Positions 25,464 to 33,973 are shown, numbered from the stretch's first letter. The stretch: DNA of 64,000 bases from JANJUB01 sp031386985 (GCA_031386985.1 JANNCV010000028.1:26738-90737); one strand, 5' to 3'. Numbers and translations are program-made. The notes: generated from the letters alone by a model not told the origin.

Positions 25464-25828
25464 GCAAAACGGACGACCGTATTTTGCGACTCGTGGATGC
25501 AGTCGACCAGCTCCTCGATCTAGAGCGTGTTCGCGCAATCGAGCGCGAAGCACAAACTAAGGCTTCGGAGGAATGCATGAAGCAATTTCCACGCATGGAT
25601 ATCGAATCGCTAACCGCAGAGTTCAACAAGAAATCGGGACAAGCTGACACGCTTTTGGGCCTGGGTAGGGTAGCCAAGGACGATATCTCGGAAAAGATGG
25701 CTGACCTGCGGCGGGTATCCGAGGAACGGCATCAGGAGGAACTTGCCTACCGTGACCGACTGGTAAGAATGCTGGAAGAGCAGACTTCCCTTTTAAGGGA
25801 TATTGCGGAACACCTCAAGCGAAAATGA
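25460..25828 (+). CDS. Small coiled-coil protein, unknown (gene 2 of 3)
   Basis: 122 residues, helical and charged (RILRLVDAVDQLLDLERVR, MADLRRVSEERHQEELAYRD, LVRMLEEQTSLLRDIAEHL). It resembles the first coiled-coil protein in composition and probably pairs with it. ATGA overlaps on both sides. No family recognised. Confidence 0.6.
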   Translation: MSKTDDRILRLVDAVDQLLDLERVRAIEREAQTKASEECMKQFPRMDIESLTAEFNKKSGQADTLLGLGRVAKDDISEKMADLRRVSEERHQEELAYRDRLVRMLEEQTSLLRDIAEHLKRK

Positions 25829-26595
25829 GACCCACACGCCCGAATCGAAAGAGCCGTTTCTATCGGCTCCGCCACTATGATGAAATCTGGCTCTGGCCTT
25901 TCTACGACGATGACAGCCCCGGGCCGATGGCGCCCCTTCGATTTCCGAGACTTGTTTTGGACAGGGATCATCCCGCCTATCCCTACCTGAACGACAGACA
26001 ACATGATGCCGGCGTGTTTGGATTTATGAGAGAAGGCGATTCTTTGCGCCTCAAGATGAATGATTACGATGGCTGGCGGTTAGCGATGGCGATGCAATTT
26101 CGTTTGGGTCATCGGGCGGATTGGGGTCCGATTGATACTCGGGTCCCGGCCATACCCTTCACCTATCGGCTTGAAGGACTGAAGGAATTTCATGTGTTTT
26201 GCGATGACCACAGCAGAAAGCTGCACCGCTTGAAGTCAGCACGAAAAAAGAACCTCAAGCGGATAGGGGAACTTGAAAATGACTACCTGATCGAGCTTAC
26301 CGATGATGCCGCCGCCGCCGTGTTCTCCTTCAGGGGCTGGCGATTTATTCCGAGGGGCGAGGAACGCTCCTACGGAAGAATCATTTCCCGCCATTGGGGG
26401 AGTCCGTCCATCCTGGTTGCCATCGGGGCCGAGCGATTGGATATCGAAGAGCATCAAGCCGAGGCTTGGGTGAAGCTTTTTGGAGAGTCCCATTTGCCGA
26501 TATGGGAGAAATTCAGCGTTGCTCGTCGCCAGCGGAATTTTGTCTCATTTAGAGAGTTTGAGGAGTTCTTGGACTCCGCATGTGCTCATCCTTAG
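25825..26595 (+). CDS. Unknown soluble protein (gene 3 of 3)
   Basis: 256 residues, rich in aromatic and charged residues (YRLRHYDEIWLWPFYDDD at the N-terminus, GWRFIPRGEERSYGRII late). No signal peptide, membrane segment or motif that I recognise. It starts within the stop of gene 2 (ATGA). The tight three-gene arrangement suggests a complex of two coiled-coil subunits and this protein. A decayed transposon follows. Confidence 0.6.
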   Translation: MRPTRPNRKSRFYRLRHYDEIWLWPFYDDDSPGPMAPLRFPRLVLDRDHPAYPYLNDRQHDAGVFGFMREGDSLRLKMNDYDGWRLAMAMQFRLGHRADWGPIDTRVPAIPFTYRLEGLKEFHVFCDDHSRKLHRLKSARKKNLKRIGELENDYLIELTDDAAAAVFSFRGWRFIPRGEERSYGRIISRHWGSPSILVAIGAERLDIEEHQAEAWVKLFGESHLPIWEKFSVARRQRNFVSFREFEEFLDSACAHP

Positions 26596-26633
26596 GCCAG
26601 CCTGCTATGCGTTTGACATCCGTTATGCTGCCA

Positions 26634-26722
26634 AACAAGCCCCAAAGGGGCGAAAGGAGACAGCCCAGGCCGCGGGGCCCGGGTGGCGCACGGTATCCGA
26701 AAGCCCTGAAGGGGCGACAGAG
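26634..26722. repeat. Left REP arm of the decayed IS200-type unit
   Basis: Contains GCCCCAAAGGGGCGAAAGG, AGACAGCCCAGGCCGCGGGG and GAAAGCCCTGAAGGGGCGACA. It matches the reverse complement of 27097-27200 over about 85 bp. Confidence 0.8.
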
Positions 26723-27096
26723 TTAATCCCATATATACCGTTCATCAATCGTAACGCCAACCTCCGTCATCAACGCCCGGTATTCCTCCTGAAAACTCAC
26801 CTTGCGGTAACGTTCCTCTTGGTTTTCGACACATCGCAATGCTGCTGACAGATCACCGGGAACCCGTCTTCAGTTCCTCGATCATTTGCGAAATGGCCAT
26901 GGTTCGAGCCAAGCCAATGAGGCAATGAACATGATCCCCGACGCCGTCGATGAGAATGGGATTACATTTGAGTTCACGCAGGATTCCGCCCATAAAAGGG
27001 GAAAAGGTCACCCCGCTATTCCAGCTTCAGTTGCGGGGAACGGTGTTTGTTGCTAAAAACCGCGTGAATGATTACGTTGGAAAGGGATTGGGGCAT
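26723..27096 (-). pseudogene. Decayed IS200/IS605-type Y1 transposase
   Basis: On the minus strand the sequence starts MPQSLSNVIIHAVFSNKHRS, continues GGILRELKCNPILIDGVGDH followed by VHCLIGLARTMAISQMIEEL (the HVH-type metal motif survives), and ends KVSFQEEYRALMTEVG then VTIDERYIWD with a stop at 26723. The parts are in different frames with internal stops, and a central piece including the catalytic Tyr region is lost. Full-length relatives are about 145-150 residues. Inverted REP arms lie directly on both sides. Confidence 0.88.
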
Positions 27097-27200
27097 GGTC
27101 TATTCTATCGCCCTTTCAGGGCTTTCGTATTTGCCGCAGCCACCCAGGCCGGGCGGCCTGGGCTGTCTCCTTCGCCCCTTTGGGGGCTACTATCTGTTCG
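27097..27200. repeat. Right REP arm of the decayed IS200-type unit
   Basis: Inverted copy of the left arm: CTATCGCCCTTTCAGGGCTTTC, GCCACCCAGGCCGGGCGGCC and GAGCTGTCTCC-type core ending CGCCCCTTTGGGGGC. The two arms make the whole unit about 570 bp. Confidence 0.8.
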
Positions 27201-27214
27201 CCCTCCACAGATTT

Positions 27215-27448
27215 TTACGGCCGCTCATTCGGCCACTTCGAAAACGCCAATCCAACCATAACAAATAGCCACAATCCCGGAATCAGGAATAGGAATGAGC
27301 CGATGCCGGGGTAGCCGATTCGCTTGATGAGTCGCCAATTCGACCAGAACGTGATTAAGAGAAAAACCGGGATGCCGATGGCGAACGCTTGCCATGGGTA
27401 TTGATCAATCCACTTCCTAAGGGCCTCTTCAAGCTCGCGGTTGCTCAC
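27215..27448 (-). CDS. Small two-pass membrane protein
   Basis: 77 residues with two hydrophobic helices (AFAIGIPVFLLITFW and GSFLFLIPGLWLFVMVGLAF). The end RLIKRIGYPGI...FSKWP is paralogous to RIVAKTGRSPW...STDWP in the gene just upstream, a pattern seen in small DUF805-like membrane proteins. It overlaps the upstream gene by ATGA. Function unknown. Confidence 0.65.
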   Translation of the reverse strand: MSNRELEEALRKWIDQYPWQAFAIGIPVFLLITFWSNWRLIKRIGYPGIGSFLFLIPGLWLFVMVGLAFSKWPNERP

Positions 27449-27666
27449 TTTCTCCTCCGCTTTTTCGAGCTAGCGGGGCGGGCCCGCGTTGAGGGCCAAT
27501 CGGTGCTTACCAGCCAAATCTGAAAGAACCAGCCGACAATGGGGAACCACCACAAAATGCCGAGCCAAGGCGAGCGACCGGTTTTTGCCACAATCCGGCA
27601 ACAAACCACCAGCCAAAGCAACCACATGGCCACGCTTGCCCAAATCCACCACCCGATCAGCCCCAT
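27445..27666 (-). CDS. Small two-pass membrane protein, paralogue
   Basis: 73 residues if started at the ATG at 27666 (MGLIGWWIWASVAMWLLW); an in-frame start at 27732 adds 22 non-hydrophobic residues. Two membrane helices, a central CRIVAKTGRSPWLGILWWFP and a basic tail SSKKRRRK. Tandem duplicate partner of 27215-27448. Confidence 0.6.
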   Translation of the reverse strand: MGLIGWWIWASVAMWLLWLVVCCRIVAKTGRSPWLGILWWFPIVGWFFQIWLVSTDWPSTRARPASSKKRRRK

Positions 27667-27813
27667 TTCGGGCAACTTTAAGTCGTTCACCGAACCTAAG
27701 GACGATTTGGGAACGGGAAAATTCCCGCCCAACAGGAACGGGTTTCACGTAGCGAATCGCGACGGACGCCCGTGACTAGATTTACTATGCCGGGATGAGA
27801 TAGGAGCTGTTTC

Positions 27814-27868
27814 CATCGGGCTGGAAGCCCGAGGCACCCAAGGGCAGGCTGCCCATGGCACGGGCTCA
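27814..27868. repeat. REP-like element at the 3' end of hemW
   Basis: Two adjoining hairpins: ATCGGGCTGGAAGCCCGAG and AAGGGCAGGCTGCCCATGG. Related in style to the elements at 51553-51594 and 56806-56854. It may also end hemW transcripts. Confidence 0.6.
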
Positions 27869-28978
27869 TATCAATCCAACCACAACTTCGTTGTGAAAGT
27901 GCCTTCCCGATGAGGTCAATCTCATCCGATCCCCCTCCACCTCAAGCCAACCCCTCTGTACGAAATCAGATACACATTCGAGGGGAGCAAGGGACTTCAA
28001 AACCCCCTCGCATAGCCTCAATCCCAACATTAGCTTTTCAACCCTCTGCGTTTCCTTGTCAACTGGCTCGGTTTCGTAGAACGAGTCTTGGCCCGCCAAG
28101 ATTGCCGCACAATAACGCTCTGGGTGCTTCAAGTTGGTGGCTCGTTGCCGCAACCCGGGCGAGATTCCGCGCAAGGAAACCGCCCCCGGGCCGTAGCCAG
28201 CGTATTCCTCGCCGCGCCAGTAGCACAGATTATGTTGGCATTGGCGTCCCGGTTTCGAGAAGTTGCTGATCTCGTAGAAGTCGTAGCCCTCGGCTTCGGC
28301 CACTCGGATTGATTCTTCATACATTTGCACCTGCTCGTCCTCCCCTGGAACTGGCAACTCTCCCCGTAGGAACAGCTTCTGAAAAGGCGTGTTTGATTCG
28401 ATTGTGAGGCAATAGAGGGAAAGGTGCTCGGGATCAAGAGCGATGGCTTGGCGAAGGTTTTCCGTCCAAGCGCGTTGGCTCTGATTGGGCAAGGCGAACA
28501 TCAGATCTAAGTTTAAGTTATCGAACCCAGCCTCGCGCGCTAATCTCACCGCCCGCGCGATTTCTGATCCCGAATGCACTCTACCAAGCGCTACCAAATC
28601 TGACTCAACAAAACTTTGCGCCCCCAAACTAAGCCGATTGAAGCCCGCCGCTCGCATGGCCGAAAACTTATCAGCATCGGCAGTTCCGGGATTGGCCTCG
28701 CTGGAAATCTCACAGTCCGCGATGGGCGGATGAACCTCAATCACCGTTCGCAATATCGAGAGGAGTTGCTCCGTTTCGAGGTAAGTAGGCGTTCCTCCGC
28801 CAAAGAAAATCGTCTTGGCCGGCCGCCCCGCTAGCGGGCTACGCCGGATTTCATCGCACGTGGCCTCCGAGGTGCGCCCCATGATCTCGCCCGACATGGC
28901 GTAGCTGTTGAAATCGCAATAGCCGCACTTGCTGGGGCAAAAGGGGGTGTGAACATAAACCGCAACGGGTTCGTTCAC
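27866..28978 (-). CDS. hemW: Radical SAM heme chaperone HemW
   Basis: 370 residues. The SAM motif is C14-x3-C18-x2-C21 (CPSKCGYCDF), with the extra YCDFNSY of the HemN/HemW group, then IFFGGGTPTYL, EANPGTAD, LSLGAQSF and the HemW C-terminal domain. It lacks the N-terminal extension of the true coproporphyrinogen oxidase HemN, so HemW (heme insertion chaperone) is the better call. GTG start overlapping the stop of the small upstream gene by GTGA, so the two are translationally coupled. Confidence 0.92.
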   Translation of the reverse strand: MNEPVAVYVHTPFCPSKCGYCDFNSYAMSGEIMGRTSEATCDEIRRSPLAGRPAKTIFFGGGTPTYLETEQLLSILRTVIEVHPPIADCEISSEANPGTADADKFSAMRAAGFNRLSLGAQSFVESDLVALGRVHSGSEIARAVRLAREAGFDNLNLDLMFALPNQSQRAWTENLRQAIALDPEHLSLYCLTIESNTPFQKLFLRGELPVPGEDEQVQMYEESIRVAEAEGYDFYEISNFSKPGRQCQHNLCYWRGEEYAGYGPGAVSLRGISPGLRQRATNLKHPERYCAAILAGQDSFYETEPVDKETQRVEKLMLGLRLCEGVLKSLAPLECVSDFVQRGWLEVEGDRMRLTSSGRHFHNEVVVGLI

Positions 28979-29148
28979 CGCTTAGCCCATAGAAAACCTG
29001 CTAGAGCCCCAAGCACACCCAAAACGATGACCGGCACCGCCGGTTGCTTGCAATTGATTCAGCCGGAGCCCATCGCTTTCATCAAGAGGTGATAGCCGAA
29101 GCCGAGCGTGCCGCCGCCAACAAGTCCGCCAAAAATTGCAAGAATCAT
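28975..29148 (-). CDS. Tiny membrane protein with an in-frame TGA (candidate selenoprotein)
   Basis: From ATG 29148 the frame gives MILAIFGGLVGGGTLGFGYH then LLMKAMGSG, meets TGA at 29061-29059, and continues INCKQPAVPVIVLGVLGALA then GFLWAKR to a stop that overlaps the hemW start as GTGA. Two hydrophobic helices flank a loop with GSG-TGA-INC. Small membrane proteins of this layout (DUF6132-like) usually carry cysteines in that loop. Fourteen nt after TGA is a perfect 6-bp hairpin with a GGT loop. The layout fits selenocysteine insertion, but a simple nonsense mutation is possible. Confidence 0.5.
29030..29044 (-). promoter_or_regulatory. SECIS-like hairpin after the in-frame TGA
   Basis: On the minus strand ACCGGC-GGT-GCCGGT, a perfect 6-bp stem with GGT loop. 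It begins 14 nt after the TGA, so the loop lies 20 nt away, within the range described for bacterial SECIS elements, and the loop starts with G as in E. coli fdhF. Short GC hairpins can occur by chance. Confidence 0.45.
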
Positions 29149-29209
29149 AGCTCATTCTACGCTAAAACTTGTGTTTTCGATGCTCAGAGCGGTACCCTAC
29201 TGAACGCCC

Positions 29210-29590
29210 ATGGAACGTGATCTGCGCAGTTGCTCGGGCCCTTGGACCGGATTTTGGATTCTCGAACTCACTCGGGGCTTGATGAAGCTGAGCCTCAACT
29301 TCACCGCAAACGCGATTCAAGGCAGTGGCCGAGACCCCAGCGGCGATTTTGAAATTAATGGCATGTTCTGCGATAACACGTGGAAGGTGATGTTCACCAA
29401 GACTTATCCAAATTTGAAGGTGGACTACTCGGGTTCGTGGGATGGCACCATGATTTACGGCAGTTGGCACCTCGATGATGCTTCCTACAGCGAATCGGGC
29501 AAATTCGAGATTTGGCCCGATAAGAGTTCAGAAGAAGCGACTTCAATTGAAGCCCAGATTGGCGAATATCTCACTATGCCGGCCGGGTAG
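29210..29590 (+). CDS. Small conserved-looking protein, unknown
   Basis: 126 residues, beta-rich with regular Gly and aromatic residues: IQGSGRDPSGDFEINGMF, TWKVMFTKTYPNLKVDYSG and GTMIYGSWHLDDASYSESG. This repeats a short meander pattern (G.G.D..G.F...G) seen in a family of small bacterial and eukaryotic proteins of unknown role. No signal peptide. Start chosen at the first ATG. Confidence 0.6.
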   Translation: MERDLRSCSGPWTGFWILELTRGLMKLSLNFTANAIQGSGRDPSGDFEINGMFCDNTWKVMFTKTYPNLKVDYSGSWDGTMIYGSWHLDDASYSESGKFEIWPDKSSEEATSIEAQIGEYLTMPAG

Positions 29591-29755
29591 ACCTGAAAGC
29601 GTTACCGGGAAATCGCGCCACAATCGAACTCAAAGATCGCTAGAACTACCTGATTCGTTGCTGGCTGAACGGATTACCTGTCTTTTTTGAAGCCACAAGC
29701 GGAACACTCAATCGTAGAGCGGTGGACGCTCTGAAATGGAAAGAGGAAGGGAGTA

Positions 29756-29977
29756 ATGACAATGAATATCCAAGAAGCTAAGTCCTTTGTGGGAATGCCT
29801 TTGAGGTTGACCTGGACAGGACGTCGGGGCGATGAGCAAACGGACCTCGTGTACGTGTTTAATGTGGGATTTGTCCCACTTTATGGGCCATGTTTGATTA
29901 CAGACAAGGGAGAAATTAGGTTAGATCGAGTGATGCACTTCGAAAGCGTCGTCCAACCGATCGAAAAAGTAGCCTAG
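29756..29977 (+). CDS. Very small protein, unknown
   Basis: 73 residues. A strong Shine-Dalgarno (AGGAAGGGAG) precedes the ATG by a few bases, which supports it as a real gene despite its length. Sequence MTMNIQEAKSFVGMPLRLTW suggests a small beta-barrel-like fold (SH3-like). No family recognised. Convergent with the next gene. Confidence 0.6.
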   Translation: MTMNIQEAKSFVGMPLRLTWTGRRGDEQTDLVYVFNVGFVPLYGPCLITDKGEIRLDRVMHFESVVQPIEKVA

Positions 29978-30360
29978 TTCCCATGCGGTCCACTGCTATT
30001 TGATTTGGCCGGAGCTTTTGCTCCGGTCTTTTTTTTATCGGTACGCTTCAAGCCTTGTTTTGGGGTGGATTCCTTCGACTCACCCTTGAGCATCGGGCCT
30101 AAGAGCGTGGTCGCACCCAAGACCGCCACGGCACCGACAGCCTTCCATATCTTTGATTTGATCGCCATAACGGTCCAAGCAAACGCTAAACCCGCGACCA
30201 ACGGGGTCCAAACAGGCCCTTGGGGAACGAGAAACCACCCCAGGAACGCGCCGACGACAAAGTAAAGCGTGAAGAAGCCCCACTTCACAATGGCCCGGCA
30301 AAACTTCCAGAAGAAGAACAACACGACGGCCCCGACCGCAATCAGCGTGAGTTGCTCCAT
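29974..30360 (-). CDS. Small membrane protein with basic tail
   Basis: 128 residues: three hydrophobic segments (LTLIAVGAVVLFFFW, WGFFTLYFVVGAFLGWFLV, VWTPLVAGLAFAW) and a lysine-rich, Ser/Pro-containing C-terminus (KRTDKKKTGAKAPAKSN). No known domain. Divergent from the Gfo/Idh gene. Confidence 0.6.
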   Translation of the reverse strand: MEQLTLIAVGAVVLFFFWKFCRAIVKWGFFTLYFVVGAFLGWFLVPQGPVWTPLVAGLAFAWTVMAIKSKIWKAVGAVAVLGATTLLGPMLKGESKESTPKQGLKRTDKKKTGAKAPAKSNSSGPHGN

Positions 30361-30425
30361 TTGCCGTTAAGACGCCCATTGGCACGCGTTTGTAGCGGGA
30401 GGCTGGTTTTGGCCATAATGTTCCC

Positions 30426-31397
30426 ATGTCTCGAATCGGTTTTGCGGGCGTCGCCCATATGCATTCTCACGGTTATGCGCATGCTCTCGGCGATTCGGTC
30501 TGTGGGGTGTGGGATGATTCGCCAGAGCGCGCTAATTCGTTCGCGGGGCGGTTTGGGGTTCCCGTTTTCAGAGCACTAAGTGAACTAGCCGAAGCCAGTG
30601 ATGGCATCATCATCACCAGCGAGAACACTCGCCACGTGCCCATCGTTCGTCAGCTAGCCCCATTCGGAAAAGCTGTTTTGTGCGAAAAGCCGCTGGTGAC
30701 ATCGGAAGATGAGGCTCAAGAATTGATACAGATCATTGCCGAGACGAGCCTCCCGGTCATGACGGCCTTCCCTTGCCGTTACTCACCCGCGTTTATCGCT
30801 TTGAAGTCCAAGATCAAGGACCTTGGCCGGATCCGAGCGATTTGTGCCACGAATAGAGGCCGGTGCCCCGGCGACTGGTTCATACAAAAGGATCTATCCG
30901 GCGGCGGCGCGATGATTGATCACGTGGTCCATGTTTCCGATTTGCTGCGTTGCTTGTTGGGCGAGGAGGCGAGCCGGGTTCAAGCTCAAACGGGAAGCCG
31001 GATGTATGAGCAAGATTGGGAGGACACGGCGATGCTCACCATCGAGTTTCCAAGCGGTATCTTTGCTACGCTCGACTCCAGTTGGAGCCGGCCCCCGAAG
31101 TTCAAGACCTGGGGCGATGTGACTATGAATGTTGTTGCCGAGAACGGCACAATTGAGCTTGATTTGTTTAGCCAAACGCTGGAGGTTTACTCGGATAACG
31201 GTCATACTGTGAGTGGCTACGGCAGCGATATTGACGCCGGGCTAGTGGCTGATTTCTTGCGGGTTGTGGCTGGCGAAATGCCTCCGCCCGTTACGGCATA
31301 CGACGGAATTCAAGCCGCTCGAATCGCCCTCGCGGGATACGAGAGTGCATCAAGGAATTGCGTAATTTCGCTCGAAAGTGGGGTTTTTGTTACCTGA
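30426..31397 (+). CDS. Gfo/Idh/MocA family oxidoreductase
   Basis: 323 residues. An N-terminal Rossmann fold starts directly with RIGFAGVAHMHSHGYAHAL, followed by the family motif VLCEKPLVTSEDEA, and the C-terminal alpha/beta domain contains GGGAMIDHVVHVSDLLRCLLG with the usual His. These enzymes oxidise or reduce sugars and related polyols with NAD(P). CATAAT lies 6 nt before the ATG, so the message may be leaderless. Confidence 0.9.
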   Translation: MSRIGFAGVAHMHSHGYAHALGDSVCGVWDDSPERANSFAGRFGVPVFRALSELAEASDGIIITSENTRHVPIVRQLAPFGKAVLCEKPLVTSEDEAQELIQIIAETSLPVMTAFPCRYSPAFIALKSKIKDLGRIRAICATNRGRCPGDWFIQKDLSGGGAMIDHVVHVSDLLRCLLGEEASRVQAQTGSRMYEQDWEDTAMLTIEFPSGIFATLDSSWSRPPKFKTWGDVTMNVVAENGTIELDLFSQTLEVYSDNGHTVSGYGSDIDAGLVADFLRVVAGEMPPPVTAYDGIQAARIALAGYESASRNCVISLESGVFVT

Positions 31398-31439
31398 ATT
31401 GACACGATATTAAATATAGCGACGTATTGAAAATCTAAC

Positions 31440-31982
31440 ATGAAAAATGTCGCAGTTATCCTCGGAAGTATTCGTCAAAACTCTAACAGCCAAGCCATCG
31501 CCAAAGCCCTAAGCGAGCTTGCTTCGCCGTCTTTGAATCTTGAAGTGGTTCCAATCGGTGGGTTGCCGCTCTACAATCCCGACCTTGACGGGTCAGATCC
31601 GCCCGAATGGCTTGAGTTTCGAGCCAAAATCAAAGCTGCTGACGCTGTCCTCTTCCTTACCCCTGAGCACAACCGGTCGATTCCCGCCGCCCTCAAGAAT
31701 GCGCTTGATATCGGTTCTCGACCTTACGGCGGCAGCGCTTGGGACGGTAAACCTGGTGCAATCATTAGCCACTCTCCCGGCATGACGGGCGGCTTTGGCG
31801 CGAATCACCACTTACGTCAGTCACTAGTGTTTCTCAATGTGAAAGCGATCCAACAGCCCGAGATGTATCTCGGCTCTATCGGCGGTTCAATCGCAGATGG
31901 CAACATAACTAACTCCGGAACACGCGAGTTCCTGGGCAAGTTTCTTGGTGTCTTCGAATCCTGGATCAACCAACTCTCTTAA
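31440..31982 (+). CDS. NAD(P)H-dependent FMN reductase
   Basis: 180 residues with the flavodoxin-like fold of the NADPH-dependent FMN reductase family: VAVILGSIRQNSNSQAIAKAL (phosphate loop), DAVLFLTPEHNRSIPAALKNALD (flavin and dimer motif, EYNxSIPxxLKNAxD type) and ISHSPGMTGG. It reduces FMN, quinones or azo compounds in the cytoplasm. A good terminator follows. Confidence 0.92.
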   Translation: MKNVAVILGSIRQNSNSQAIAKALSELASPSLNLEVVPIGGLPLYNPDLDGSDPPEWLEFRAKIKAADAVLFLTPEHNRSIPAALKNALDIGSRPYGGSAWDGKPGAIISHSPGMTGGFGANHHLRQSLVFLNVKAIQQPEMYLGSIGGSIADGNITNSGTREFLGKFLGVFESWINQLS

Positions 31983-31987
31983 ACAAA

Positions 31988-32017
31988 AAAGCCCCTTCCC
32001 GATCGGGAAGGGGCTTT
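31988..32017. terminator. Bidirectional terminator between the FMN reductase and rplI
   Basis: AAAGCCCCTTCCC pairs with GGGAAGGGGCTTT around a GATC loop; A- and T-runs on either side serve both convergent genes. Confidence 0.92.
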
Positions 32018-32029
32018 CTCATTTCCGTA

Positions 32030-32548
32030 TTAGGCTGGCTCTTCTTCGGCCATTTCGACCTTAGCTTCAGGCTCCGGCGGAGCGACCTCGATTGGGGCGT
32101 TTGGATCAAAGACTGTTACCTGAACCGTCGCATCAACTTCCGGGTGTAAATCAAGCATTACCGGGAACGTACCCAGCCGCTTAATGGGTTGCATGAGGCC
32201 AACTTGGCGCTTTTCAACCGAAACCTTAAGTTGGGCGGCAATCGCATCGGCCACGTCTTGTGATGTAATCGCCCCAAACAGTTTTCCGAGCTCACGACCA
32301 ACTTTGCCCTCAATCTTGACTTCCTGACCTTCGAGCTTTTCTTTCAATGCTTGGGCGGCGGCTACCGTGCCCGCATTCCGGGCCGACATCGCGTTCTTGC
32401 GCCGTTCTAAAACTGCGAGTTGATTCTTATCGGCAATAATCGCCATTCCGCGTGGGAATAAGAAGTTACGGGCATAGCCGTCTGCAACGGTAACAACCGT
32501 GTTCTCTTTGCCGAGTTTCGGCACTGAATGTTTCAAAATCACTTTCAT
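32030..32548 (-). CDS. rplI: 50S ribosomal protein L9
   Basis: 172 residues. N-terminal rRNA-binding domain MKVILKHSVPKLGKENTVVT with the signature GYARNFLFPRGMAI, long central helix, and C-terminal domain (LGKLFGAITSQDVADAI). An acidic tail (PEPEAKVEMAEEEPA) extends beyond the usual end, giving about 20 more residues than E. coli L9. It lies 9 nt downstream of the MCE gene, not in the usual rpsF-rpsR operon. Confidence 0.97.
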   Translation of the reverse strand: MKVILKHSVPKLGKENTVVTVADGYARNFLFPRGMAIIADKNQLAVLERRKNAMSARNAGTVAAAQALKEKLEGQEVKIEGKVGRELGKLFGAITSQDVADAIAAQLKVSVEKRQVGLMQPIKRLGTFPVMLDLHPEVDATVQVTVFDPNAPIEVAPPEPEAKVEMAEEEPA

Positions 32549-32557
32549 GAAAAAATC

Positions 32558-33973
32558 CTATTTTCGGAACCCAAACCCAAGTAAAAGCGAATTGCGCTTA
32601 AATATGGAGTTCGCTCCGAGCCAGCCGTAGAACCCGTTCCCGAGTTCATATCTTGCGCGAATGTCTAGCCGAGGATTGTTCACGTCAAACAGATCGCTCC
32701 TCAGGGCAAGACCACGTGCGATTTGATATTCTACCCCGATGCCGGGCTTACTTGCATAGACTCCGTACCTAATTTCGCCCTTTCCCCCGTGAATTGGCAT
32801 TCCCGCCTGGAGGGTAATTCGGTTGGTCTCGAAGGCGTCAAAGAGGCCGAAATGGATTGGGGTTCCGCCCATATTCACCGTTCCTTCAATATCAGTTCGA
32901 TAGTGGCGTGGTCGTGACTCGCCGATGATGTCTAAGTTCGCCTGAAGGTCAATCTTCTTGCCTCCCAACGAGCCTCCAAGTAGTTTTTGAATCTGTTTGG
33001 TGATTGTTTTAGCTTCGTCCGCGATTTCGTTTGCCTTCTTGGTTAGCTCAACCGTGTTCTCAGAAATGACGACGCCGTTCTTAGCGATCTTCTCGCCATC
33101 GAGGGCCATCTTGGTTCCGCTTTCAGACATTTTTTCAACATTTGCCATGGTGTTGGACAGCGGGTCCCGTAGTTTGGGATCATTAACCATCGCGTTTAGA
33201 TTGGTCACTAGCTCGGTTGCCTTAGTAGAGGTTTCATTAAGTTTCGTGAGGAGCGCCATCGCCTGATCGGTTAGATTTCCGTCTTTTAACAGCTTCGCGA
33301 CAAGTTGGGTGCTTTGCCGCACGTCTTTTAATGCCAAGGTCGCGGAATCCAAGGCAATCCCTATTTTTGCTTGATTCGCGATGACGAGTTTATCCATCCG
33401 CCCGGCAAGACTTCCAAATTGCCCAACCGTCCGTTCCGAAGTATCCATCAACTTCGTTACACCCCCGACAAGCTTCCCGTCGCTGAAAGAGCTTTGAACC
33501 TCAGACATCAACGCCTGAGTAGATTTGAGAGTTTTTTCGAGTTCAACAAGCGTGCCCTTCGCCTCGGGCATCAGGCTATCCATCGGGGAGCCCCGCCTGC
33601 CTTCCATGGTCGCTTCCGTTGCCATGACCTGCGGCCCCGGGCCAGGCAAAATCAGCACCGGATTGTCGCCAAAACCAATCAATGACGATGGAATCAAGAT
33701 CGTGCTAGCGGCAGGGAGCTGCACGCCTTTCTTGAGCTCTAATGTCAGTTTGGCTTCGCCCGCGCTCGCCAACTCAACCGCCGAAACTTGGCCAATTCGA
33801 ACACCGGACATCAATACTTTTGCCCCGGCGGTTATTCCGCCGGCATCCGACATCGTCGCGTAATACCGATCAGTTGCGGGCTTCAGCAAGCTTCGGCCCA
33901 ACACGACATAGCCACCAAAAAGGAGGCCGCCAAAAACCAAGACAAACAAACCAACTTTCCACGCGCCGCCCAT
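32558..33973 (-). CDS. MlaD/MCE-domain lipid transport protein
   Basis: 471 residues from the ATG at 33973 (MGGAWKVGLFVLVFGGLLFGG, one membrane anchor). The MCE domain spans residues 40-115 (GGITAGAKVLMSGVRIGQVSAVEL...LIPSSLIGFGDN). A long coiled-coil region (residues 150-340) and a C-terminal beta-barrel-like segment (GMPIHGGKGEIRYGVYAS...ARYELGNGFYGWLG) follow. MCE proteins form periplasmic hexamers moving lipids between membranes. No ATPase or permease partner is adjacent. TACACT is 6 nt before the ATG. Confidence 0.9.
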   Translation of the reverse strand: MGGAWKVGLFVLVFGGLLFGGYVVLGRSLLKPATDRYYATMSDAGGITAGAKVLMSGVRIGQVSAVELASAGEAKLTLELKKGVQLPAASTILIPSSLIGFGDNPVLILPGPGPQVMATEATMEGRRGSPMDSLMPEAKGTLVELEKTLKSTQALMSEVQSSFSDGKLVGGVTKLMDTSERTVGQFGSLAGRMDKLVIANQAKIGIALDSATLALKDVRQSTQLVAKLLKDGNLTDQAMALLTKLNETSTKATELVTNLNAMVNDPKLRDPLSNTMANVEKMSESGTKMALDGEKIAKNGVVISENTVELTKKANEIADEAKTITKQIQKLLGGSLGGKKIDLQANLDIIGESRPRHYRTDIEGTVNMGGTPIHFGLFDAFETNRITLQAGMPIHGGKGEIRYGVYASKPGIGVEYQIARGLALRSDLFDVNNPRLDIRARYELGNGFYGWLGANSIFKRNSLLLGFGFRK

